This document shows, one piece after another, positions 48,199-56,989 of a stretch of 64,000 nucleotides of DNA. The DNA is from Labrys wisconsinensis (GTDB lineage: Bacteria > Pseudomonadota > Alphaproteobacteria > Rhizobiales > Labraceae), in contig NZ_JAUSVX010000003.1 of NCBI RefSeq assembly GCF_030814995.1, forward strand, positions 310,001-374,000. The letters are read 5' to 3'. The notes under the pieces were generated by a model that had not been told where the DNA came from, made no database searches, and saw nothing but the letters and a program-made list of their open reading frames with translations. A program made the position numbers and the translations under genes. The first letter of the stretch is position 1, and each line of letters begins with the position of its first letter.

Positions 48199-49515
48199 TC
48201 AGAAGCGGGCCAGCACGTCGGCCGGGCTCAGGGTCTCGCGCGCGCCGGTGGCGCGATTCTTCAGCTCCACCTGCCCGGCGGCCAACCCCTTCGGCCCGAC
48301 GATCACCTGCCAGGGCAGGCCGATCAGGTCCATGGCGGCGAACTTGGCGCCGGGCCGCTCCTCGGTGTCGTCGAGCAGCACCTCGACGCCCTTGGCGCCG
48401 AGCCTGGCGTAGAGTTCGGCGCAGGCCCCGTCGACCGCGGCGTCGCCGGGCTTGAGGTTGACCAGGCCGACGCGGAACGGAGCGATCGCTTCCGGCCAGA
48501 TGATGCCGGCCTCGTCGTGCCCCGCCTCGATCGCGGCGGCGGCGACGCGGGTCGGGCCGATGCCGTAGGAGCCCCCATGCACGGGCACGAGCGAGCCGTC
48601 CGGCGCGGCGACGACGGCCTTCATCGGCGCGGAATATTTCGTGCCGAAATAGAAGATGTGCCCGACCTCGATGCCGCGGGCGGACACCTGCGCTTCGGCG
48701 GGAAGCGCCGCGAAGGCGGCGGCGTCGTGCTTCTCCGACGTGGCGGCATAGAGCGAGGTCCAGCGCTTGACGATGGCGTCGAGCCCGGCCTTGTCGTCGA
48801 AGTCGGTCGCCGCGTCGGGCGCCGTCATCGTGAGGTAGTCCTTGTGGCAGAACACCTCGCTCTCGCCGGTCGAGGCGAGGATGATGAACTCGTGGCTGAG
48901 ATTGCCGCCGATCGGGCCGGTGTCGGCCACCATCGGGATGGCGGTGAGGCCGAGCCGGGCAAAGGTCCTGAGATAGGCCACGAACATCTTGTTGTAGGAA
49001 TGCTCGGCCCCGGCCTGGTCGAGATCGAAGGAATAGGCGTCCTTCATCAGGAACTCGCGCCCGCGCATCAGGCCGAAGCGCGGACGGATCTCGTCCCGGA
49101 ACTTCCACTGGATATGGTAGAGGTTCAGCGGCAGGTCCTTGTAGCTGCGCACATAGGTGCGGAAGATGTCGGTGATCATCTCCTCATTGGTCGGGCCGTA
49201 GAGCACGTCGCGCTCGTGGCGGTCCTTGATGCGCAGCATCTCCTTGCCATAGTCGTCGTAGCGCCCGCTCTCGCGCCAGAGATCGGCCGACTGGATGGTC
49301 GGCATCAGGAGCTCGATCGCGCCGGCCCGGTTCTGCTCCTCGCGGATGATGCGGTTGATCTTCTCCACCACGCGCAAACCCAGCGGCAGCAGCGCATAGA
49401 TGCCGGCAGCCTCCTGACGGATCATCCCGGCACGCAGCATCAGCCGGTGGGATACGACTTCGGCCTCCTTCGGCGTCTCGCGCAGGATGGGCAGGAAATA
49501 GCGGCTGAGGCGCAT
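48199..49515 (-). CDS. proS: Prolyl-tRNA synthetase, short alphaproteobacterial form
   Basis: Charges tRNA-Pro. Seen: 438 aa against about 570 for E. coli ProS. Class II motif 2 region [31 protein letters not shown]-like and motif 3 [16 protein letters not shown] are present, followed by the anticodon-binding domain ([21 protein letters not shown] onward). The roughly 180-residue editing insertion domain between motifs 2 and 3 is missing, as is normal for this order, so Ala-tRNA-Pro would need a free-standing editor elsewhere. Confidence 0.95.
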   Translation of the reverse strand: MRLSRYFLPILRETPKEAEVVSHRLMLRAGMIRQEAAGIYALLPLGLRVVEKINRIIREEQNRAGAIELLMPTIQSADLWRESGRYDDYGKEMLRIKDRHERDVLYGPTNEEMITDIFRTYVRSYKDLPLNLYHIQWKFRDEIRPRFGLMRGREFLMKDAYSFDLDQAGAEHSYNKMFVAYLRTFARLGLTAIPMVADTGPIGGNLSHEFIILASTGESEVFCHKDYLTMTAPDAATDFDDKAGLDAIVKRWTSLYAATSEKHDAAAFAALPAEAQVSARGIEVGHIFYFGTKYSAPMKAVVAAPDGSLVPVHGGSYGIGPTRVAAAAIEAGHDEAGIIWPEAIAPFRVGLVNLKPGDAAVDGACAELYARLGAKGVEVLLDDTEERPGAKFAAMDLIGLPWQVIVGPKGLAAGQVELKNRATGARETLSPADVLARF

Positions 49516-49929
49516 GGAACAGGCTTTCGAGGCTGAAGAACGGCGGCGAGATGACCCGATCCCCGCCGAAAATACAAGCGGGAGCGGCGGTCAAAACACG
49601 GCCGCGGCGGTGGCATAGCTCTGCCCGATCCCTAGTCCAGAAAAACGATCTGCACAAATTTTCAGCAATATTATGAAATTTGAGCGACAGGCTGCGCGGG
49701 GACGTGACAACGCACAACAGATGGTCTAGCGTCCCGATCCGTTAACGGCAGGACGACCAAACGCCCGGTGTCGGGCAGCAGGAAGTCAAGGTCCAAGTCT
49801 TGGGAGGAAGCCTAGCGGCGCCGCCGGCAAAAATGCCGGGAAAGAGCAGCCTACCCGGGGTTCTCAACATCGCGATAGACGAATGAGGAATTCGGCGGGT
49901 AATTAGGTTTGAGACGTGGTCTGGTATAG
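49516..49929. other. Gene-free interval between proS and ilvA with several hairpins
   Basis: No convincing protein gene. The AT-rich part (about 49635-49690) is the only such stretch nearby and probably holds the proS promoter. Beyond it lie several inverted repeats: GGGACG/CGTCCC (49699-49704 and 49730-49735), GCCCG/CGGGC (49763-49767 and 49772-49776), CCAAG/CTTGG (49793-49797 and 49799-49803) and CCGGC/GCCGG (49824-49828 and 49835-49839). A strong bidirectional terminator follows at 49930-49961. Read left to right this looks like a structured transcript of about 260 bases with its own terminator, but I cannot match it to 6S, SRP, RNase P or tmRNA. Confidence 0.4.
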
Positions 49930-49961
49930 AAAAGCGAGGCTTGCGAAAGCCTCGCTTTTTT
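49930..49961. terminator. Bidirectional Rho-independent terminator downstream of ilvA
   Basis: Seen: 10-base perfect arms AGCGAGGCTT (49933-49942) and AAGCCTCGCT (49947-49956) with a GCGA loop. Plus strand: six T follow (49956-49961). Minus strand: four T (complement of 49930-49933). It serves ilvA, whose stop is 17 bases away, and could also end a plus-strand transcript from the gene-free interval. Confidence 0.9.
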
Positions 49962-49977
49962 CGTGCGTCCCGCATCC

Positions 49978-51489
49978 TCAAGCCAGGAACATGCGGAAAG
50001 CCGGATTTTCCGTTTCCTCCTCATAGGGATAGCCGAGCGAGCGCAATTGCCGCACGAAGCGCTGCCGGTCGGCGGCGGGCACCTGCAGGCCGGCGAGGAC
50101 GCGACCATAGTCGGCGCCGTGGTTGCGGTAGTGGAACAAGGTGATGTTCCAGTCGGTGCCGACGGCCTCCAGGAACTTCAGAAGCGAGCCCGGCCGCTCG
50201 GGGAACTCGAAGCGCAGGATGACCTCGTCGGCGAGAGCCGGGGCGCGGCCGCCCACCATGTAGCGGATGTGCAGCTTGGCCGCCTCGTTGTCGCTGATAT
50301 CGAGCACGCCGTAGCCCAGTTGCGTCAACTCGGCGACGATAGCCGGCTTCTCCGCCTTGGCGTCGCCGAGCTTGATGCCGACGAAGACATGGGCGGCGGC
50401 ATTGTCGGCGTAGCGGTAGTTGAACTCGGTGATGGCCCGGTTGCCGAGGACGTTGATGAAACGCTTGTAGCTGCCGCGCTCCTCGGGAATCGTCACTCCG
50501 AGCAGAATCTCGCGCGCCTCGCCGATCTCGGCGCGCTCGGCCACGTGCCGGAGCCGGTCGAAGTTCATGTTGGCGCCGCTGTTGATCGCCACCAGCGCCC
50601 CGCTGCGTCCGGGCTGGCGGGCGGCATGGAGCTTGAGCCCGGCCAGCGACAGCGCCCCGGCGGGCTCGGCGAGCACGCGCGTGTCCTCGAAGATGTCCTT
50701 GACCGCCGCGCACATCTCGTCGGTATCGGCAAGGATCACGCCATCCAGCAGATCCTTGCACAGCTGGAAGGTCTCGGTGCCGGCCCGGCGCACCGCCACG
50801 CCGTCGGCGAACAGGCCGACCCGGTCGAGCTCGACCGGCGCGCCCGCCGCGAGCGCCGCCTGCATCGAGGCGGCGTCCACCGGCTCGACGCCGATCACCC
50901 GGGTCTGCGGCCGCAGGAACTTGACATAGGCGGCGATGCCGGCGGCCAGGCCACCGCCGCCGATCGGCACGAAGATCGCCTCGATCGGCCCGGGATGCTG
51001 GTGCAGGATCTCCATGCCGACCGTCCCCTGCCCGGCGATCACGTCGGGATCGTCGAAGGGGTGGACGAAGGTGAGCCCATGCCGGCGCTCGAGAGCGCGG
51101 GCATGGGCATGGGCCTCGTCGAACGCCTCGCCGTGCAGCACCACCCGGCCGCCGCGATGGCGCACGGCGTCGACCTTGATGGCCGGCGTCGTCACCGGCA
51201 TGACGATGGTGGCGGCGATGCCGAGGCGCTGCGCCGACAGCGCCACGCCCTGCGCGTGGTTGCCGGCGGAGGCGCAGATCACGCCGGCCGCGCGGGCCGC
51301 GTCCGACAGGCGCGCCAGGCGGTTGTAGGCGCCGCGGATCTTGAAGGAGAAGATCGGCTGCAGGTCCTCGCGCTTGAGCAGGACCGACGCATCGAGGCGC
51401 TCGCCGAGGCGCACCATGCGGTCGAGAGGGGTCTGCACGGCGACGTCATAGACGCGGGCATCGAGGATCTTGCGGACGTAATCGGTCAC
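49978..51489 (-). CDS. ilvA: Biosynthetic threonine dehydratase with two regulatory ACT-like domains
   Basis: Deaminates threonine to 2-oxobutyrate, committing to isoleucine. Seen: 503 aa from GTG 51489 with CCTCCG before it; no better ATG is close. PLP lysine in FSFKIRGAYNRL (about residue 58), CASAGNHAQGVA, and the PLP phosphate loop VPIGGGGLAAGIAAY. The C-terminal part (about 325-503) has the two ACT-like units (EERGSYKRFINVLGNRAITEF; ADEVILRFEFPERPGSLLKFL) that bind isoleucine and valine, so this is the feedback-regulated form (E. coli IlvA is 514 aa). Confidence 0.95.
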   Translation of the reverse strand: MTDYVRKILDARVYDVAVQTPLDRMVRLGERLDASVLLKREDLQPIFSFKIRGAYNRLARLSDAARAAGVICASAGNHAQGVALSAQRLGIAATIVMPVTTPAIKVDAVRHRGGRVVLHGEAFDEAHAHARALERRHGLTFVHPFDDPDVIAGQGTVGMEILHQHPGPIEAIFVPIGGGGLAAGIAAYVKFLRPQTRVIGVEPVDAASMQAALAAGAPVELDRVGLFADGVAVRRAGTETFQLCKDLLDGVILADTDEMCAAVKDIFEDTRVLAEPAGALSLAGLKLHAARQPGRSGALVAINSGANMNFDRLRHVAERAEIGEAREILLGVTIPEERGSYKRFINVLGNRAITEFNYRYADNAAAHVFVGIKLGDAKAEKPAIVAELTQLGYGVLDISDNEAAKLHIRYMVGGRAPALADEVILRFEFPERPGSLLKFLEAVGTDWNITLFHYRNHGADYGRVLAGLQVPAADRQRFVRQLRSLGYPYEEETENPAFRMFLA

Positions 51490-51684
51490 CGGAGGCTCGC
51501 GAAGACGGGAAACAGAGCCGGCATCGGGCCGGCGCCCGCGACGCATAGGCCGATTTCGCGGAGATTTCGATCGACAAATCCGCCCGGCATGGCAGACCCT
51601 CGGCCACCGCACACCGCGGCCCGATCCCCGATGCCGGGAGCGCCAGGGCGCGGCAGGGCGGTGGCAGATGCGGGACGCAGCGAC

Positions 51685-52440
51685 ATGCACGAGACCGGGC
51701 CCTTCGACGACCGTCTCTACGCCGATCCGGCGCTGGTCGACTTCTACGACCTCGACAATGGCTGGCGCGCCGACTTCGATTTCTGCGCGACGCTGGCGGC
51801 AGGCGCCGGCTCGGTTCTCGATCTGGGCTGCGGCACCGGAGAACTGGCCGCGGCGCTGGCGCCCGGACGGCACGTCGCTGGCGTCGACCCCGCCGCCGCC
51901 ATGCTCGAGGCCGCGCGGCGGCGCCCCGGGGGAGAGCGCGTGCGCTGGATCGAGGCCGATGCGCGCACCGTCCGGCTCGGGCATCGCTTCGACCGCGTGA
52001 TCCTGACCGGCCACGCCTTCCAGGTCTTCCTGACGACGGCCGACCAGCGAGCGGTCCTGCGGACCATCGCCGAGCATCTGGCGCCGGACGGGCGCTTCGT
52101 CTTCGACAGCCGCAATCCACAGGCACGGGCGTGGCTCGAATGGGTGCCGGGCGAATCCCACCGCCGGCTCGACCATCCGGCACTGGGGCCCGTCGAGGCC
52201 TGGAACGACGCGGTCCACGATGCGGCCACCGGCATCGTGACCTATGAGACCCATTATCGGCTGCTGCGGGACGGACGGCATCTCTGCGCCGCCTCCAGGA
52301 TCCGCTTCACGCCGCAGGCGGATCTCGCCGCGCTTCTGGACGAAGCCGGTCTCGTCGTCGAGACATGGCTCGGCGACTGGCACGGCGGCGCCTGCGGCCC
52401 CTCCTCCCCGGACTTCATCCCGATCGGGCGGCGGCGCTGA
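51685..52440 (+). CDS. Class I SAM-dependent methyltransferase
   Basis: Predicted small-molecule methyltransferase. Seen: 251 aa from ATG 51685. SAM-binding motif I VLDLGCGTGELAAAL (about residues 40-54), VAGVDPAAAMLEAAR (motif II acidic residue), IEADARTVRLGHRFDRVILTGHAFQVF (motifs III/IV) and LAPDGRFVFDSRNP (post-motif). The substrate cannot be told from the sequence. It is divergent from ilvA and converges with the polysaccharide deacetylase gene 18 bases away. It may act on the nearby polysaccharide, but that is only proximity. In-frame ATGs upstream (for example 51589) are possible starts. Confidence 0.85.
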   Translation: MHETGPFDDRLYADPALVDFYDLDNGWRADFDFCATLAAGAGSVLDLGCGTGELAAALAPGRHVAGVDPAAAMLEAARRRPGGERVRWIEADARTVRLGHRFDRVILTGHAFQVFLTTADQRAVLRTIAEHLAPDGRFVFDSRNPQARAWLEWVPGESHRRLDHPALGPVEAWNDAVHDAATGIVTYETHYRLLRDGRHLCAASRIRFTPQADLAALLDEAGLVVETWLGDWHGGACGPSSPDFIPIGRRR

Positions 52441-52458
52441 CCCTCCGGGGCGGCAGGC

Positions 52459-53514
52459 TCAGGCGGCGTCGGCGGGCCGCAGGCGGTCGGCGAGCGCAAA
52501 GGGAGCGCCCGACAGGAACAGGTCGACATAGCGCAGCGCCTGGAAATGTCCGTTCAGCGACACGCGCGGCAGGCATTCGGCACGGGCGGCATGGGCGCCG
52601 TGAACCAGACCGCGGCGGGTGGTGACGCCGGTGCGGAAGCCCAGTTCCCGCACCATGGCGAATTCGCGGGGCCCGGCCGCTGCGGCATTGCCGACGGGAT
52701 AGGCGAAGTGCTCGATCCGCCGCCCCAGCGTACGCTCGAGCACGGTCCGCCCCTCCAGGATCTCCGCCCGCGCGTCCACCGCCGGCAGCTTGGCCAGCAT
52801 CGGATGGGAGCGGGTATGCGCACCGAAGGTGGCGAGCGGGTCGGCGCCGAGCGCGGCGAGCTCCGGCCAGGTCATGCACAGCTCCCGGCACGGCGCCTGC
52901 GGCGCGAATCCGGCCTGGCGCGCCAGGTCCGCGATGGCGGGATGGCGTGAGGGCTCGCCGTCCCGCAGCAGGTCGGCGTAGATCGCGGCAAAGGCCCGGC
53001 CCTTGGCCCGTGCATCGGCGGTCTCGTAGCGGCGTGGAATGCCGCCGAGCACGGCCTCGGCCGCGGCGAGGCGCCGGATCGCCTCCGCCAGCACCACCCA
53101 CCACAGCACGCCGCGGCCCTCGGCGAAGTCGCTGGCGACATAGATGGTGTAGGGGCAGCCATGCCGCTGGAACACCGGCACGGCATGGAGGGCGTTGTCG
53201 CGATAGCCGTCGTCGAGCGTGAAGGCCGCGAACGGGGACCCCTCCTCCGCCGCGCCGATGCGCCGATGCGCCTCGTCCATGGTGACGAGATCGAAGCCGC
53301 GCTCCCGGACCCGTGCGATCGTGCGGTCGAGGAATTCCGGCGTCACTTCCAGATGCCGGTTCGGCGCGAAGGCTTCGCCCCGCCACGGCCGAACGTGATG
53401 CAGCATGAAGATGGCGCCGCGCCCCTTCGCCGGGGGCGGCATCCAGCGATGCGCCCCGACGAGGTGAAGGGCGTCGAGGCCGGACTTGAACACGAGCTGG
53501 CGCAGACCGGACAT
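52459..53514 (-). CDS. Polysaccharide deacetylase (NodB-homology, CE4 family)
   Basis: Predicted N- or O-deacetylase of an extracellular polysaccharide. Seen: 351 aa, no signal peptide. The metal-binding motifs of the NodB domain are TLDDGY (about residue 100, where many family members have TFDDG) and HTRSHPML (about residue 233). IFMLHHVRP and the later HFAYPVGN and CLPRVSLNG fit CE4 proteins such as HfsH of Caulobacter, which deacetylates the holdfast polysaccharide. The absence of a signal peptide also fits HfsH. It lies downstream of the Wzc-like gene across a 19-bp tandem repeat. The holdfast role is inferred from context. Confidence 0.87.
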   Translation of the reverse strand: MSGLRQLVFKSGLDALHLVGAHRWMPPPAKGRGAIFMLHHVRPWRGEAFAPNRHLEVTPEFLDRTIARVRERGFDLVTMDEAHRRIGAAEEGSPFAAFTLDDGYRDNALHAVPVFQRHGCPYTIYVASDFAEGRGVLWWVVLAEAIRRLAAAEAVLGGIPRRYETADARAKGRAFAAIYADLLRDGEPSRHPAIADLARQAGFAPQAPCRELCMTWPELAALGADPLATFGAHTRSHPMLAKLPAVDARAEILEGRTVLERTLGRRIEHFAYPVGNAAAAGPREFAMVRELGFRTGVTTRRGLVHGAHAARAECLPRVSLNGHFQALRYVDLFLSGAPFALADRLRPADAA

Positions 53515-53568
53515 GGTGCCCTCCCCGCCCCAGCCTGCGGCGAAAACCGCAAGATTCAGTTAGCACCT

Positions 53569-53634
53569 CCCGCGAATGCGGGAGCGGCCCGCGAATGCGG
53601 GAGCGTCCCGCGAATGCGGGAGCATCCCGCGACG
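53569..53634. repeat. Tandem 19-base palindromic repeat (three copies plus a partial)
   Basis: Seen: CCCGCGAATGCGGGAGC followed by GG, GT or AT, at 53569-53587, 53588-53606 and 53607-53625, then a partial copy starting CCCGCGA (53626). Each unit contains the hairpin CCCGC-GAAT-GCGGG. The array lies in the 133-base gap between the Wzc-like gene stop and the deacetylase start. There are no spacers, so it is not CRISPR. It may act as a transcriptional attenuator or mRNA stabiliser, or be a dispersed repeat family. Confidence 0.85.
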
Positions 53635-53647
53635 CCGTCCCCGGCCG

Positions 53648-56128
53648 TCACGCCGCGGCGAGGCCGTCCGGTCCGGCCTCGGGCGCGGCCACCGTGGCGA
53701 TGTCGCGGGCGCCGAGCCGCTCCAGCACGCCGCGGGCGTCGATGCCGTCGGCGCCGGCCTCCTCGGGCACGCTGACCACCAGCGCGCTCTCGCAGGCGGC
53801 GGCGATCGGCGCCCAGATCGGTCCCTCCGGGCCGCGCAGCACGCCGCCGTCGAACACGACGGCGTCATAGGTCGAGGACAACGCCTCGAACACCACCTGC
53901 AGCCGGGCCGTCACCCCCTCGCCGTCGGCATCGGCGGAGACGGCGCGACCGCCGCCGATCAGGTGCAGACGGGAGAAACGGTCGCGCTCGATCACGTCGA
54001 CGAAGGACGCCTCGCCTGCAAGGAGCTCGCCGAGGCCCGGCCGGCCGCCGGACGCCTCGCCCGGCGTGAGGTCGATCAGGACGACGCGCAGGCTTGCGGC
54101 TGCGAGCGCCCGGGCAAAGTGCGACGCGGCCGCCGAGATGCCTTCCCGCGATCCGCTGCCGGCAAAGAGGACGCTGCGGGTACCGCCCATCCGGGCGCGC
54201 AGCTGCGCCGCCAGCCGCTCGAGCTCGGTGAGACGGTCGCGCTGCGGGGTGGCATCGTGGACCGGCGGCACCTCGGCCATCGGCAGCGGCTCGACCGGCG
54301 GCGCAGGCTCGGCAGCCGGAACGGGCTCTACCGGCGCGGCGATGGCCTCGAGGCTCTGGGACGACTCGGCCTCGGCCGCAGCAGGCTCGGGCGTCGTCGC
54401 GACGGGTGCCGGCGCATCCGCCGGGAGCACAGCCGCGACGGGGTCGCCGGCGGGCTCCGGCGGCCGATAGCCGAGCGGCTCGTGCAGGCCGAGCGCCGCC
54501 TCGCCGGCGGCCGCGGGCATCGGCGGCGTCCAGAGCGGTGCAGGCACGGCCGCCTCCGCCGCAGGCTCCGGCGGGAGGTGGCGACCGGGGCCGGCGGGCG
54601 GCGGCTCGCGCGGCGACTCCGCCGGCACAGGGGCCGGCCGCAGCGGCGGGCGCTCGGCCTCGGCCGGCGGCTCGCTCGCCGGACGCTGGGTGAAAGCGCG
54701 CCCGGACATCAGTTCCGAGGCGGCCACGAGGGCCAGCGACAGCACGAGGACGGCGACGGTGACGATGAAGATGATCGGCAGCTTGCGCGGGAAATAGGGC
54801 GTCGTCGCCGGCACCGCCTGGGAGATGATGCGCCCGCCCGCCGGCATCTCGGTGAAGGAGCCGTAGGCGTTCGCCTCGCGGTAGCGCGAGAGATAGGCCT
54901 CCAGCAGGTCGCGCTGCGCCTTGGCCTCACGCTCCAGCGCGCGCAGCTGCACCTCCTGCTCGTTGGAGGAGGCGGCCTGCTGCTTCTGGCTATCGAGCTG
55001 CTGCGTCAGGGTCTCGACCCGGGACCCCGCAAGCTGCGCGTCGTTCTCCAGCGAGCGCACGGTCTTCTGGGCCTCGATGACGATCTGCTTCTGCAAGCCG
55101 GCGAGCTGGGCGTTCAGCTCCTTGATGCGGGGATGGGCGGGCAGCAGCGTCCGCGATTCCAGCGCCAGCTGGGAGCTCAGGGTGACGCGCTGCTCGATCA
55201 GGCGGCGCATCAGGTCGTTGTTGTTGACGTCGGAGACGTCGATCGGCTTGCCGGCCTTGAGCAGCCCGCGGATCAGGCTGGCCTTGGCCTGCGCCTCGGT
55301 CTGCTGGGCACGGGCGGCGGAGAGCTGGGTGTTGGCGTCGACGAGCTGCTGGGTGGTGAGCGAGGCGTTGTTCTGGGCGATGAACAGGCCGTTCTTGGTG
55401 CGATAATCCTCCACCGCGGCTTCGGCCTTGGCCACGGTCTTGCGCAGCTCGTCGATCTGGGGCGAGAGCGCCTGCGAGGCGTCGAGGGATTCGCCGCGCT
55501 TGGCGGCGCGCTGGGTCTCGATATAGAGCGCGGCTATGGTGTTGGCGGCGCGGGCCGCCAGGTCCGGGTCGCGCGAGGAGAACTCGATGGTGATGACCCG
55601 CGACTTGTCGACGGGATAGGCGGCGAGGGCCTCGAAATAGGTGTCGAGCACCCGCTCCTCCGGCGCCTTGGCGAGCGGGTCCTTGGCCAGGCCCAGCACC
55701 ATCAGCACCTGCGACAGCGGGCCGACGCCCGAGGCGCCGGGGTCGAATTCGGGGTTGCCGACCAGGCCGAGCTTCTTGATCGCGGCCAGGGCGAGGTCGC
55801 GCGACATGATCACCTGCACCTGGCTGGCGACCGCCTGCTCGTCGACGACCTGCTGGTCTGCGCCCGGCTGGGCCCCGGTCGGCCGCGTGAAGGTCGATTC
55901 CTGCGCCTGCAGGAACACGCTGGCGGTCGACTTGTACTTGGCCGGAATCAGCTGCACCACGATCGCCGAGCAGACGAGGGCGATCAGGGTCGGAATCAGA
56001 ATCAGCCGCCGGCGGGCCCACAGCGCCCGCGCAAGGGCGCCGAGGTCCAATTCGCCGCCGCGCTCATCGCGGGCGGCCAACGGATCGCTGGCGTCTAAGG
56101 AAGCGCGCATGACGGACCCCGGGAGCAT
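53648..56128 (-). CDS. Wzc/GumC-like polysaccharide co-polymerase with degenerate kinase-like domain
   Basis: Inner-membrane protein controlling export and chain length of a polysaccharide. Seen: 826 aa from ATG 56128 (ATG 56110 possible). Wzz domain with TM1 (LILIPTLIALVCSAIVVQLI, about residues 42-61), a long periplasmic coiled coil (about 215-430), TM2 near residue 455 (LPIIFIVTVAVLVLSLALVA), a Pro/Ala/Glu-rich linker of about 150 residues, then a MinD/BY-kinase-like domain from about residue 650. That domain has Walker A-like GSGSREGIS without the lysine, VVLIDLTPG and AVVFDGG, and no C-terminal tyrosine cluster. It is therefore unlikely to be an active tyrosine kinase. Divergent from the Wza-like gene. 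Confidence 0.87.
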   Translation of the reverse strand: MLPGSVMRASLDASDPLAARDERGGELDLGALARALWARRRLILIPTLIALVCSAIVVQLIPAKYKSTASVFLQAQESTFTRPTGAQPGADQQVVDEQAVASQVQVIMSRDLALAAIKKLGLVGNPEFDPGASGVGPLSQVLMVLGLAKDPLAKAPEERVLDTYFEALAAYPVDKSRVITIEFSSRDPDLAARAANTIAALYIETQRAAKRGESLDASQALSPQIDELRKTVAKAEAAVEDYRTKNGLFIAQNNASLTTQQLVDANTQLSAARAQQTEAQAKASLIRGLLKAGKPIDVSDVNNNDLMRRLIEQRVTLSSQLALESRTLLPAHPRIKELNAQLAGLQKQIVIEAQKTVRSLENDAQLAGSRVETLTQQLDSQKQQAASSNEQEVQLRALEREAKAQRDLLEAYLSRYREANAYGSFTEMPAGGRIISQAVPATTPYFPRKLPIIFIVTVAVLVLSLALVAASELMSGRAFTQRPASEPPAEAERPPLRPAPVPAESPREPPPAGPGRHLPPEPAAEAAVPAPLWTPPMPAAAGEAALGLHEPLGYRPPEPAGDPVAAVLPADAPAPVATTPEPAAAEAESSQSLEAIAAPVEPVPAAEPAPPVEPLPMAEVPPVHDATPQRDRLTELERLAAQLRARMGGTRSVLFAGSGSREGISAAASHFARALAAASLRVVLIDLTPGEASGGRPGLGELLAGEASFVDVIERDRFSRLHLIGGGRAVSADADGEGVTARLQVVFEALSSTYDAVVFDGGVLRGPEGPIWAPIAAACESALVVSVPEEAGADGIDARGVLERLGARDIATVAAPEAGPDGLAAA

Positions 56129-56264
56129 GACCGTCCCGATCTGACAGCAACATGGTTGATGCGACGTTAATCGCGTCCCGGCCGCCGGGGCGGCGTTGGA
56201 GTTTGTTAACCATAATCGGCCTAGAAGGGACTCGATCAGAAGTTGTCAATGCGGGTCCTCTCCC

Positions 56265-56858
56265 ATGCACCGTCCAACCGTCGGATCGCCGCTGCGCCGC
56301 AAGCCGGGCAGCACGCTGCGCCTCGCCGTGGTCGCGCTCGGCATCCTTACTGCCGGTTGCAGCTCGCCCCGCTACGCCGCCTTCCAGGACACGCCCTACA
56401 CGCCCTACCGTCTCAGCTCCGGCGACAAGGTGCGGGTGCTGGTCTTCGGCCAGGACAATATCTCCAACATCTACGCGGTCGATGCGAGCGGGCGGATCTC
56501 CATGCCGCTGATCGGCGCGGTGCCGGTCTCCGGCCGCACCACCGCCCAGCTCGAGGGCGACATCGCCACGCGGCTGCAGAACGGCTATGTGCGCGAGCCG
56601 CACGTCTCGATCGAGGTGGAGCAGTATCGGCCGTTCTTCGTGCTCGGCGAGGTCAACCAGGCCGGACAGTTCCCCTACGTGAACGGGCTGACCGCCCAGA
56701 CCGCGGTGGCGATCGCCGGCGGCTTCACCCCCCGCGCCCAGGAGCGCAGCGTCGAGCTCACCCGGCTCGTCGACGGGCAGGCCGTCACCGGCTTCGTGCC
56801 GATCACCTACCCCCTGCAGCCCGGCGACACGATCAAGGTCAGCGAGCGCTGGTTCTGA
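56265..56858 (+). CDS. Polysaccharide export lipoprotein, Wza/OPX family
   Basis: Outer-membrane or periplasmic export component paired with the Wzc-like protein. Seen: 197 aa from ATG 56265. Signal peptide with lipobox ILTAGC (Cys at about residue 30). Poly_export domain (YRLSSGDKVRVLVFGQDNISNIYAVDASG region, about 48-130) and one SLBB domain (FFVLGEVNQAGQFPYVNGLTA onward). It lacks the large C-terminal region of E. coli Wza and resembles HfsD/ExoF-size proteins. Divergent from the Wzc-like gene across a 136-base region; the next gene is 131 bases downstream. Confidence 0.88.
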   Translation: MHRPTVGSPLRRKPGSTLRLAVVALGILTAGCSSPRYAAFQDTPYTPYRLSSGDKVRVLVFGQDNISNIYAVDASGRISMPLIGAVPVSGRTTAQLEGDIATRLQNGYVREPHVSIEVEQYRPFFVLGEVNQAGQFPYVNGLTAQTAVAIAGGFTPRAQERSVELTRLVDGQAVTGFVPITYPLQPGDTIKVSERWF

Positions 56859-56989
56859 AGGCAGCGACGGCCACCCCTGATCGGGACGGACAGGTTCAAG
56901 TTTACGCAGTCGCCTGAACCAATCCTCAAGCATTCCGCGTCATTGTCTGCCGGCGATGCGCCCGCCGTCAGCGGCCGGGACAGGACGGA

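Noticed and set aside
49516-49961. Identification of the proS-ilvA interval as 6S RNA, SRP RNA or a two-piece tmRNA
   Set aside because: I could not find the SRP apical loop, a tmRNA tag frame starting Ala-Asn-Asp, a T-arm, or a clear 6S central bubble; left as an unidentified candidate.
49963-51684. A long plus-strand frame leading into the methyltransferase
   Set aside because: It is antisense to ilvA; methyltransferase homology begins only at about 51685.
53569-53634. CRISPR array
   Set aside because: Units are directly adjacent 19-mers with no spacers and there are no cas genes.
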